From Synechococcus sp. PCC 6312 (GTDB lineage Bacteria > Cyanobacteriota > Cyanobacteriia > Thermosynechococcales > Thermosynechococcaceae): a stretch of DNA of 64,000 nt. Shown one piece after another: positions 1 to 7,810 of the stretch (its first letter is position 1; every line of letters begins with the position of its first letter). A program made the translations under genes and the position numbers. The notes below the pieces were generated by a model, which was not told the origin of the DNA, made no database searches, and saw only the letters and a list, made by a program, of their open reading frames with translations. The DNA lies in the NCBI RefSeq assembly GCF_000316685.1, contig NC_019680.1, positions 1,613,501 through 1,677,500 of the forward strand, read 5' to 3'.

Positions 1-2
1 TT

Positions 3-317
3 GCTGGAAATCAAACCATTGCCGTGATGAAGATTTTGCCAGGCACCGTTCCCAACTATGTCAACACTAACAAGGGGAACAATCCGACTCTAGCGGTGTC
101 TCGCAATGACCTAATCAATGCCGCGATTACCATGGGAGTCTCTGCCATTACCGGGGGAAATTACAACCCCGAGCGGTTGATCTTAGGGCCTGGATCAACA
201 GATAATTCCAACCTCAACGGTATAGTCAAACCTGTGTCAGATGATGTGGTGGCGATTGATGCTCAGCGGGATCTAACCCTGACATTGCATTCTGGTTTAC
301 TGGTTAGGGAGGACTAG
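3..317 (+). CDS. C-terminal part of an unrecognised protein, cut by the left edge
   Basis: The reading frame is open from base 3 to the stop at 315-317, so the visible GTG at 24 is probably internal and the gene begins before the window. About 104 residues are visible, rich in Asn, Gly, Thr and Ser. A short stretch (residues about 38-60) reads like a helix followed by a turn-rich region. I do not recognise a family. The tail is hydrophilic with no membrane segment. The next gene starts 210 bases downstream on the same strand. Confidence 0.5.
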   Translation, partial: AGNQTIAVMKILPGTVPNYVNTNKGNNPTLAVSRNDLINAAITMGVSAITGGNYNPERLILGPGSTDNSNLNGIVKPVSDDVVAIDAQRDLTLTLHSGLLVRED

Positions 318-526
318 AGCCGAGATCAACATATCCTGCCAGTGGTTCTGATATTTCTGGATGAGGTATTCAGGTTCACCTGTTTATCCAGTAACAATCA
401 AGATTTTGTATTTTTGCCTACTCTTAGATATTCCAGGAGGAGGCATTTTGCGTGATTACATTAAGGCGAAATTAAGTAGCAACGAATCCCCTATCATACT
501 CTCGAAAACTCTTTGATTCAGTCACC

Positions 527-1354
527 ATGGCATCTCTCAAAAGCCAAGCCCAGGCCACTGCTGATTTTATTCAGGCCCAGGGTTCGTTTGCACCAGATTT
601 AGTGGTAGTTTTAGGGTCAGGTTGGGGAGGCTTAGTCGAATGTGTCACTATCGAAAGGATGTTTCCCTATAGGAGCATTCCCCACTTTCCCCAGGCCACC
701 GTTCCCGGTCATGGTAATCAGTTGATTTTAGCCAAGCACGAAAATAAATCCCTAATGATCCTCTCAGGAAGATTTCATTTTTACGAGGGTTATTCTCTTG
801 CCGAAACAATCTTTCCCCTGCGGGTGGCCCATCTTCTTGGCGCGAAGGGCTTAATTACCACCAATGCCGCTGGAGGCGTTCAAACCCATTTTCGGCCGGG
901 AGACTTGATGATTATTACCGATCATCTCAATTTGTTGGTGGATAATCCGTTGCGGGGCATGAGTGGAGGGGAATTTGGCTCCCGGTTTGTGGACTTGGTG
1001 CGGGCCTATGATGGCCAATGGCAGGATTTAGCGCAGGTCACGGCTCAAGCTCTGGGCTTAACTTGTCATCGAGGAGTATATGCGGCTTTACCCGGGCCGA
1101 ATTATGAAACACCTGCAGAAATTCGGATGCTTCGGGGCCTGGGGGCAGATGCAGTGGGAATGTCAACGGTTCCAGAAGTGATTGTGGCGCGGCAAATGGG
1201 AATGCGAGTTCTTGCCCTCTCCTGCATTACAAACTTAGGTGCAGGTATCGCCAATCACCCTCTGAATCATGAAGAAGTTCTAACGGTTGGCCAAACGATG
1301 CAGCAATCTTTTAGTCTGTTTTTAGGGACAGTTCTGGCAAAGATGGCAACCTAA
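527..1354 (+). CDS. punA: Purine nucleoside phosphorylase (class I, PunA/XapA type)
   Basis: Cleaves inosine, guanosine or their deoxy forms with phosphate, giving the free base and (deoxy)ribose 1-phosphate for purine salvage. The 275-residue protein has the usual length of the trimeric PNP family. The phosphate-binding loop GSGWGG is at residues 30-35, GRFHFYEGY at about 81-89, TNAAGG at about 113-118, and the GPNYETPAE block that carries the base-contacting Glu is followed by MSTVPE. The SCITNLGAG segment near the C terminus holds the Asn typical of 6-oxopurine-specific enzymes. The ATG at 527 has no better upstream alternative. It lies 15 bases before the next gene on the same strand, so the two may be co-transcribed. 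Confidence 0.93.
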   Translation: MASLKSQAQATADFIQAQGSFAPDLVVVLGSGWGGLVECVTIERMFPYRSIPHFPQATVPGHGNQLILAKHENKSLMILSGRFHFYEGYSLAETIFPLRVAHLLGAKGLITTNAAGGVQTHFRPGDLMIITDHLNLLVDNPLRGMSGGEFGSRFVDLVRAYDGQWQDLAQVTAQALGLTCHRGVYAALPGPNYETPAEIRMLRGLGADAVGMSTVPEVIVARQMGMRVLALSCITNLGAGIANHPLNHEEVLTVGQTMQQSFSLFLGTVLAKMAT

Positions 1355-1369
1355 CTTTTCTTAGGTTGA

Positions 1370-3019
1370 ATGACTCCCTTGGCCAGCGTGGGCATAATGC
1401 ATAACCTTTCGCTTCGCAGACAGATGTCACGATGGGGACGAATCTTAGGCCTGGGTAGTTTGGTCTTAGGGGGTATGGGTGCTGATTACGCCCAAAGTTT
1501 GGCTGCGGAAAGGTTTTCCATTCCCTTCAGTGGTGTGCGTTTTAACCTGACGATTAAGGATTTAGAAGTCTATGCCCAATCGGGAAAACTCCAAGGGGAA
1601 TTAGCCAGCTACGCCCAACGGGCCACTCCCGCACAAATGGCTGAGTTACGGCAAATTCTCCAGGCCCGGATCAATGTTCCTGCCTTTGCCGTCTCCCAAT
1701 TTCTCTACTCTAAGCTGGGGGAAACAGTCCTGAAATCAGTAGGGGAAGATTTACGCAGTGGGGCGAATCAAAACGGGTTTTATGGGTTGCGCTCGGCCTT
1801 TATCTTAGCGGCTCAGGATCCGGAGGGGTTAAGCATTCTCAATATTCTTAGACTTGTGCCTGGCTGTTGTATCAACGTTAATTCTGAGCGTGTTTTGGCC
1901 CAGTTCCGTTTGTTTGGGCATTTGATGGAAACCACCACCACCGCTATGACTGGCCTGGAAGCTCGAGCAGCGGCGGAAATTAAAGCCATTGGCCCCATAG
2001 ACTTTCAGAAACTCCCGGATTTGCGCCAAGTGGGCCCAGTGACCTGGCAAGAACAGACGATTACCGTCATGGATACCAAGCGACAACGACAGTTTCCAGT
2101 CACAGTTTTTCTCCCCGCTGTTTCCAGGCCGGCGCCGATGATGATCATTTCCCATGGCCTGGGGTCTGATCGCAATGACTTCCTAGAACTGGCCAAACAT
2201 CTCGCATCCTATGGCCTGGCGGTGGCTCTCCCCGAACATCCCGGTAGTAACGCCCAGCAACGCCTCGCTTTTTTAACCGGCCTGGAAAAACAGTTTATCC
2301 GCCCTGAAGAATTTATCGAACGCCCCCGCGATATTACGGCTGTGCTGGATGAACTGACCCGCCTCAGCCAGACCGATCCGCGTTTCCAAGGCAAAATCAA
2401 TCCCAACCAGGCCGGGGCAATTGGTCACTCCATTGGTGGGCAAACCGTATTGTCGTTGGCGGGGGCAAACCTAAACTGGGAGCAGATTAAACAGGACTGT
2501 CAGCAAGAGCTAGGAGCTTTGAGCATCGCAGTTCCTATCCAATGTAGTGCCATGGCCCTAAGGCCCGAAGCCATCAATCTCCGAGATGAGCGGATCAAAG
2601 GGGTCATTGCCCTAAACCCGATTCAACGCATTCTTCTCGGCCAGGCCAGTCTTCAGCAAATTGCGATTCCAGTGATGGTGGTAGCGGGCTCTGATGATGT
2701 GGTCACCCCTGCTGTTTTAGAACAAATTGAACCCTTTACTTGGCTCCAAACCCCAACCAAATACCTAACTGTCATCCAAAAGGGAACCCATAACTACAAT
2801 CCTGGGATGGGTGGCCAAGGGGGTGGGGCAATTCCTCTACCCGCAGCCCTATTCGGCCCTGATCCAGCCCTAGCCCGGCGCTATCTGAATGCCCTCAGTG
2901 TTGCTTTTGCCGAAACTCACATTGCTAACCAGGCCCAGTTTCGTCCATTCCTAACCCCAACCTATGCCCAGGCCATCAGCCAACCCCAACTCCCACTGAT
3001 CCTTGTCCAAGGACTCTAG
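1370..3019 (+). CDS. Exported alpha/beta hydrolase with N-terminal DUF1400 domain
   Basis: A cyanobacterium-type protein combining a DUF1400 N-terminal domain (about residues 45-170, beginning after a signal peptide that ends near AQSLAAE) with an alpha/beta hydrolase domain. The nucleophile elbow is GHSIGG, with Ser near residue 353. ISHGLGSDRNDF near residue 262 looks like the oxyanion-hole region, and AGSDDVV and KGTHNYN further on supply plausible catalytic Asp and His. The substrate is unknown; lipase or esterase activity is inferred from the fold. The N terminus is uncertain: ATGs at 1400 and 1424 would give a more ordinary signal peptide than the first ATG. Confidence 0.85.
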   Translation: MTPLASVGIMHNLSLRRQMSRWGRILGLGSLVLGGMGADYAQSLAAERFSIPFSGVRFNLTIKDLEVYAQSGKLQGELASYAQRATPAQMAELRQILQARINVPAFAVSQFLYSKLGETVLKSVGEDLRSGANQNGFYGLRSAFILAAQDPEGLSILNILRLVPGCCINVNSERVLAQFRLFGHLMETTTTAMTGLEARAAAEIKAIGPIDFQKLPDLRQVGPVTWQEQTITVMDTKRQRQFPVTVFLPAVSRPAPMMIISHGLGSDRNDFLELAKHLASYGLAVALPEHPGSNAQQRLAFLTGLEKQFIRPEEFIERPRDITAVLDELTRLSQTDPRFQGKINPNQAGAIGHSIGGQTVLSLAGANLNWEQIKQDCQQELGALSIAVPIQCSAMALRPEAINLRDERIKGVIALNPIQRILLGQASLQQIAIPVMVVAGSDDVVTPAVLEQIEPFTWLQTPTKYLTVIQKGTHNYNPGMGGQGGGAIPLPAALFGPDPALARRYLNALSVAFAETHIANQAQFRPFLTPTYAQAISQPQLPLILVQGL

Positions 3020-3090
3020 CCGAAGGGAAAAATCTTTTTTGCAGATGATTTATAGTAAACATAATTGCTTCGCTGCGGAGTTAGTTTTCT

Positions 3091-3738
3091 ATGCCGACCA
3101 CCCAGGCCCTTGATGCCCAAGCCCTTTTTCAAGCTGCCTATGAAAATCGTTACACCTGGGATGAAAACTTTCCCGGATTTTCGGCTGATGTCACTCTTTG
3201 TCAAGGGGATATCAGTCATCATGGCCAGGTAACGGTGACAGCCAATTTTCAAGTTACGGTGACAGGTATTGAGTCTGAGGAGATTCAAAAAGAAATTCAA
3301 CGCCCCCTCCAAGAAGTGGTCACCCACCGTAAGCGCAATAGCTTCCAGGCCAGCCACGGGAAAAATACCTTTACGGTTGGGGATACGGATGCCACAGGCT
3401 CTGTAGAAATTTTAGTCACTGGGGATGCGATGGGGTCTAACTATCGGGTTCGCAATAACCAAGTCGTCTATGTGAGTCGGGTCATGGGCGGAATGGCCTT
3501 TGCCATTGATCACCTTGCAGCCTTAGATACAGGCGAGGGCTACATCTCAACCCATTACAAAGCCATTTTCCGTCAGCCCCAAAGCAATCAAGTTTTGCAG
3601 GACGTGGAATTCCTCGATACCTACGAGAAAGTGGGTGGCTATTTCCTACTGTCCAAAAAAGTTGTTCATGTTTCAGAGCAAGGCCAGACAACCACTACTG
3701 AACTCACCCTCAGCAATTTGCAGCTGTTAGAAAGCTAA
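3091..3738 (+). CDS. DUF3386 family protein
   Basis: A 215-residue soluble protein that matches my recall of the cyanobacterial and plant DUF3386 family, which has no assigned biochemical role. It opens with a short helix (ALFQAAYENRYTW) and then continues as beta-rich sequence with repeated Val/Thr strands, ending ELTLSNLQLLES. There is no signal peptide or membrane helix. It follows the DUF1400 hydrolase by 71 bases on the same strand and converges on the SLH lipoprotein gene. Confidence 0.8.
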   Translation: MPTTQALDAQALFQAAYENRYTWDENFPGFSADVTLCQGDISHHGQVTVTANFQVTVTGIESEEIQKEIQRPLQEVVTHRKRNSFQASHGKNTFTVGDTDATGSVEILVTGDAMGSNYRVRNNQVVYVSRVMGGMAFAIDHLAALDTGEGYISTHYKAIFRQPQSNQVLQDVEFLDTYEKVGGYFLLSKKVVHVSEQGQTTTTELTLSNLQLLES

Positions 3739-3945
3739 ACCAAGGATTCTAGGCTGACCTAAACCTAGGAGAAAAGTTTACTCAACTGCTGAGTGATCGT
3801 CATTTCTGCCAAAGCTGAGACATGCAAACCTACCAGCCATAGTGGTTTTCGGGTTTTTCGTGTTTTATTCCTAAGCAAAATGACTAGATTGTCGTCACCC
3901 TTTAGACTATGACGATGATGCTTAAACTAGGCTTGGGCTAGAACT

Positions 3946-5145
3946 CTAATTTGAAGATGGAGCAGTGGTTTTCCCAAGAATATCTTGAGCGGAAAGACCC
4001 TCCCCGGCCTGGTTGCCCATATACCAGAGAGAGGCGGCGGCTTCGGCCCGCGTCACCGGTTTTTGGGGTTGCAGCAGCAGGGTTGCCCCAAAAATGCGGC
4101 GAATGTTAGATAAATCTCCATTTTGAAAATCAGCAGCGGTGGCACTTAAGGCTTCCGGGGTAATTCGATTGCTGTCTTTGAATCCCCAGGTTTGTTCGAT
4201 TCGATCAATGGCAGTGGTGGTTAGGTTTCGCTGAACATCTAGGGGGACTTTCCACTGGAGAAGAGTTTCTCGGGTCAAGGGGGCACTGGGGCGGAAAAGG
4301 GGCGTGACACTGCCTGTTAAGGGACTGGGTAAATATCCAGCGGCGGCCAGGGCTTGAATGTAGGGAAAGTCCGGGTTGGTTTTCGGGACATCATTAAAGA
4401 GGGGTTTATCATTGGGACTGCCCAGGCGAATTTGGCGGGCGGGGCGATCTGCATAAAAGCGATTGTGGGCCGTGACTAACCAGCGCGCGTAGGTTCCCCG
4501 TGAAATTGGCTGGTTGGGGGCAAATTGTTGGGGATTTTGGGGACTGCCCGTGATGACTCCAAGTTCGGCTAAATTCTGGAGGGCGGGTTGCAAGGTAGCG
4601 GGGGCTTGGGCTAAGTCGGTAAAGGATTGGGGCGGGAGATCGGCTGGGCTGGGCTGGGGTGTGGGAGCGGGGATGGTAGGTGAATTAGTCGGATTGGGGG
4701 CAGGCTGTCCAGGGCCAAATTGAATCGTGAATTCTGTCCCGTTGTTAGTGGGGGAATTCAGGGTGAGCCGGAGTTGTTTAGTGTCTTTTTGGGCCTGGAG
4801 AATAACCTGAGTACCGACTGTTTGGGGTGGTTGCAGTTGCCAGCCCAGTTGGGCGAGTTGTTGCTGATAAAAGCCTTGAATGGCCAGCGGAGGTTGACTA
4901 GCTTGCCAGTGAGTTTCACTTTGTCCATTTTCGAGGGGAAGAGTTTTGATCAGGCTGGCCTGGGGAAACTGCAATTCGGAGGGAAGTGTGAGGGGGGCAG
5001 GACTGGCTTCATTCCAGGTTTGGGCATTGGGATCTGCGGAAAAAGCTTGTTCCCAGGCCTGGTTTCCGGCGCATCCGGCCAAACTAGTTAAGACCAAAAT
5101 GGGGGTAATTTTCAGAAAAATCCATCGAGATAAAGGAAAAGACAT
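3946..5145 (-). CDS. Lipoprotein with S-layer homology (SLH) domains
   Basis: The N terminus is a lipoprotein signal: a positively charged start, a hydrophobic core and the lipobox LAGC, with Cys at about residue 25. A Pro/Thr-rich linker occupies about residues 145-175. The C-terminal half contains SLH-type repeats (SFTDLAQ...LGVITG; LFNDVPKTNPDFPYIQALAAAGYL...FRPSAPLTRET), which in this phylum usually bind cell-wall polysaccharide. An anchoring role between membrane and peptidoglycan is inferred. The gene is divergent from nothing nearby; it sits 66 bases downstream of the MscS gene and could be its operon partner. Confidence 0.82.
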   Translation of the reverse strand: MSFPLSRWIFLKITPILVLTSLAGCAGNQAWEQAFSADPNAQTWNEASPAPLTLPSELQFPQASLIKTLPLENGQSETHWQASQPPLAIQGFYQQQLAQLGWQLQPPQTVGTQVILQAQKDTKQLRLTLNSPTNNGTEFTIQFGPGQPAPNPTNSPTIPAPTPQPSPADLPPQSFTDLAQAPATLQPALQNLAELGVITGSPQNPQQFAPNQPISRGTYARWLVTAHNRFYADRPARQIRLGSPNDKPLFNDVPKTNPDFPYIQALAAAGYLPSPLTGSVTPLFRPSAPLTRETLLQWKVPLDVQRNLTTTAIDRIEQTWGFKDSNRITPEALSATAADFQNGDLSNIRRIFGATLLLQPQKPVTRAEAAASLWYMGNQAGEGLSAQDILGKTTAPSSN

Positions 5146-5211
5146 CGGTGGTTACTACTCAGAATTTAGAATGGGAAATCCCTAGACCTAGGACAGTATG
5201 CCCAGACTTGC

Positions 5212-7086
5212 CTAACTTGGATCATTGGCCTGCTGATGAGATAGCCCATTTATTTTGCCATTTTGCGGATTAATCAGCGTTTGTTGGGGTCGGCCAATCT
5301 CCAGTCCGGCCTTTAACATTGTCCTCTGAACCCGCTGCCGTAACTCTCGCCCCACCGCCCACTGTTGTCCAGGTTTGGTCTTAATCCAGATGCGAATACT
5401 TAAGCCACTGTGGGTCAATTGTTCAATGCCCAAGACTTCCGGTGGTTCAAGAATTTTTTCATGCCAGGCCGGATCTGTGTACAGTTCAGTCGTGACCTGT
5501 TTGAGGCAATCTAGGGCCTGATGGGCAGGGGTTTGAGAGTCTATATCAATCGTAAAATCTACCCTTGACCAAGTTCGAGTCAGATTTTCGACAACCGAAA
5601 TGGCGCTGTTGGGAATGGTAATCAATCGCCCCTCCCCATTCCGAAGTTGGGTAATCCGCAGATTCATGTTTTCCACGGCCCCACTCACATCACCAATCAC
5701 GACCACATCACCAATGCCAAACTGATCTTCCCAGATAATAAATGCCCCGTTAATCAAATCTCGCACCAGGCTTTGGGCCCCCAGAGATAGAGCAAAGGCC
5801 AGGAGACCTCCGATCGCAATCACTGAACCTACCGGAATTCCCAAACTGCCGATCACCAGGCCCAGGGCAACCCCATAGACAATCGTGGTTTTTAAGTCCC
5901 CAAGTACAGTTAAGGTCGTCCCAATTCGCAAAGCACTGCGTTGAATATCTGTATCACCTTTGGGGTAGTTGTGCCAAATCTGTCCAAGGCGTTTAAGGGC
6001 CAGGTCTCCTAAGGAATTCACCAGGCCACTCACAAACCAAATCACCAGCCAAGAAATGGGCAAGCCAAGGAATCGCCAGGCAAAATAGCGCGTCCAGGGG
6101 AACAAGTTAAAGATATAAACCCCGCCAATCAGCCAGATCGCCACTTGCCCCCAGGTCAAAATAAACAGCCCTAGAGCGGTAATTTTAATCCGTTTATCCA
6201 ACAAATATAGTTTTGGAGAACTGAGCTGCTGACTGAGCCAACGATTAATGGCATTTGAGCTTTGGGTCGGAACTTTTAAGGGGTTGGTTACTGAGCTAAT
6301 GCTTTGATGATCTGGCTCTGGGGTTGACCCTGCTTGGACGAACTCGAATTGTTCTTTCAGATGTTTCAGTCGCCCTTTTAGATAACGTTTCAGCCAAAAT
6401 AACCCCACACTCAGAGCCAGAAGAATCAGCAGGGCGTGAAAAGACTTTTGAAAATAATTGGTCAATGCCTGAGGAGAGCGATCATGGGCAGCTTGGCGCA
6501 GTGCTGTTTGAATCCGACCGCGCCAATCCTCGGCTAAGTCAGCAATCGGCATTCCATAAAAGAGCGAATCTGTGGCGGTAACGGTGAGAATTTTTTGGGG
6601 ATTTTGGAGCTCGTTGGTGCGGACAGAAATAACGGTTTCTTTATTCAGCGTGGCGACTCCGACCAAGATTTTCTTCGGATCGAGGGTGGTAAAGATCAGG
6701 TTAGGGTTGGGAGTTCCGATTTCATTACTCGTCAGGACGCGCTGCAAACTAAATTCGATCAACTCGGCGCGTATTTCCACAGGCATTTGATCCCCTGGAT
6801 TGTCCCGATCTAGGACGGTTGGTGCAGTCACAAAAAATAAAGGACTCCCATCTAACATGACCCGGGCGATTTCAATATCCCCACTGCGTATCACATTTGA
6901 GGGTGGATTATTGGTGTTGTTATTCCCCAGGCCTGGCATCGTAAACTGGCCCCAACTCGGTAGTTCCAGCCCCACAACCAGCAAAAAACTCAGGGTGAGA
7001 AGCAGAAGAAATTTCCCCCAGCCAGGAATCCCGAACCTAAGAAGAAGTCTCGTCTGATTCCAGTTTTTCCGATGTGTCTGAGTCAT
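5212..7086 (-). CDS. MscS-family mechanosensitive channel
   Basis: A 624-residue channel with an N-terminal signal or first membrane segment (FLLLLTLSFLLVVGLEL), a periplasmic region of about 170 residues, several membrane helices between residues about 215 and 430, and a conserved MscS pore and beta domain. The pore region reads GLVIGSLGIPVGSVIAIGG followed by SLGAQSLVRDLINGAFIIWEDQFGIGDVV, typical of the third transmembrane helix and upper beta domain. It likely releases solutes on osmotic downshift. Its start codon at 7086 lies inside a decayed duplicate of the pepN 3' end, so its promoter region has been rebuilt by that insertion. Confidence 0.88.
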   Translation of the reverse strand: MTQTHRKNWNQTRLLLRFGIPGWGKFLLLLTLSFLLVVGLELPSWGQFTMPGLGNNNTNNPPSNVIRSGDIEIARVMLDGSPLFFVTAPTVLDRDNPGDQMPVEIRAELIEFSLQRVLTSNEIGTPNPNLIFTTLDPKKILVGVATLNKETVISVRTNELQNPQKILTVTATDSLFYGMPIADLAEDWRGRIQTALRQAAHDRSPQALTNYFQKSFHALLILLALSVGLFWLKRYLKGRLKHLKEQFEFVQAGSTPEPDHQSISSVTNPLKVPTQSSNAINRWLSQQLSSPKLYLLDKRIKITALGLFILTWGQVAIWLIGGVYIFNLFPWTRYFAWRFLGLPISWLVIWFVSGLVNSLGDLALKRLGQIWHNYPKGDTDIQRSALRIGTTLTVLGDLKTTIVYGVALGLVIGSLGIPVGSVIAIGGLLAFALSLGAQSLVRDLINGAFIIWEDQFGIGDVVVIGDVSGAVENMNLRITQLRNGEGRLITIPNSAISVVENLTRTWSRVDFTIDIDSQTPAHQALDCLKQVTTELYTDPAWHEKILEPPEVLGIEQLTHSGLSIRIWIKTKPGQQWAVGRELRQRVQRTMLKAGLEIGRPQQTLINPQNGKINGLSHQQANDPS

Positions 7087-7300
7087 GGTTTGCTTTGGTT
7101 TGGGCTTCCAATTGTTCCAGGCGGCTGAGGAGTTTTTGATTTTGTTTCTTCAGGTCTGCCAGGTCATCTTGCACGGTTTTCAGGGCCTGGGTGTTGCCAA
7201 TGGCTTTTTGAACTTTAGTCACCCCTTCATCCGCCACTCGCTTGACTCGGCCATCTAAACATTGTTCGGCCATGTGACGCAACAAACTCAGGGCCTGGGG
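7037..7300 (-). pseudogene. Truncated duplicate of the 3' end of the aminopeptidase gene
   Basis: Between about 7091 and 7299 this DNA aligns without gaps to 7865-8073 inside the aminopeptidase gene, with about 17 mismatches by eye over about 209 bases (about 92 percent identical), at a constant offset of 774. Translated, both give LLRHMAEQCLDGRVKR followed by the same coiled-coil tail. The reading frame continues to a stop at 7037, so the duplicate keeps an open frame but has no credible start. It is either the original 3' end cut off by the cassette or a new copy. It overlaps the first codons of the MscS gene. Confidence 0.8.
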
Positions 7301-7310
7301 GGAGCAATTC

Positions 7311-7547
7311 TCACTGTTCAATGGTTGCCAGAAGCCGCTCTCGGATGTCTGTCGGTAATTCCATGATGACAAAATTACTTTGAGGATACAGGTAATCTTC
7401 CCCAGACTCATCAATGACTCGTAAACAGCCCACCTCTAGAGCTTTGGGATCAGGTAGGACTCGGTAAATCTTCCAGGCCTCGATATCTGCATCTTCATCG
7501 GTTGCGATACAGATAGCAAATTGAATGGTTAATTCTGCTGTTTCCAT
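7311..7547 (-). CDS. Small acidic protein, second gene of a two-gene cassette
   Basis: A 78-residue protein from ATG 7547 (a GTG at 7556 would overlap the upstream gene by four bases). It is acidic, with a central VIDESGEDYLYP motif and the ending ELPTDIRERLLATIEQ. It resembles a type of small protein I remember as frequent in cyanobacterial genomes, next to a partner like the gene at 7553-7792. No function is known to me. Its placement between two copies of the pepN 3' end, tight coupling to the upstream gene and acidic character against a basic partner suggest a toxin-antitoxin-like pair. That is inference. Confidence 0.7.
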   Translation of the reverse strand: METAELTIQFAICIATDEDADIEAWKIYRVLPDPKALEVGCLRVIDESGEDYLYPQSNFVIMELPTDIRERLLATIEQ

Positions 7548-7552
7548 GATTT

Positions 7553-7792
7553 TCACTCGAGGATACGCTTTACTTTCATTTTGCGTCGACCCACCCCGTG
7601 TGCCTCATACCAGTGTAGCTCGGCCTGGCGAATCGCACCGTTGGGAAATTGCACAAGTCCGATGCCTTTCAATTTGCGCCACCGCCGACCACCAAACTCA
7701 TCTTTGAGTCTTCGCAGCTCCCGGATCGACAAATTAACGGCAATTATTTCAATGTCTGTCAGTTTGCCGATTAACTCAAAATCACTCCCCAT
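7553..7792 (-). CDS. Small basic protein, first gene of a two-gene cassette
   Basis: A 79-residue, Arg/Lys-rich protein (RRLKDEFGGRRWRKLKG; HWYEAHGVGRRKMKVKR). The stretch KLKGIGLVQFPNGAIRQAELHWYEAHG looks like a compact beta-sheet with a conserved His-Trp-Tyr-Glu core. The stop overlaps or abuts the start of the acidic partner gene. I do not recognise an experimentally studied family. A basic protein with an acidic partner in a mobile-looking cassette fits a toxin-antitoxin or nucleic-acid-binding pair, but no catalytic motif can be named. Confidence 0.7.
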   Translation of the reverse strand: MGSDFELIGKLTDIEIIAVNLSIRELRRLKDEFGGRRWRKLKGIGLVQFPNGAIRQAELHWYEAHGVGRRKMKVKRILE

Positions 7793-7810
7793 GATCTCAG
7801 AGTAGAACGT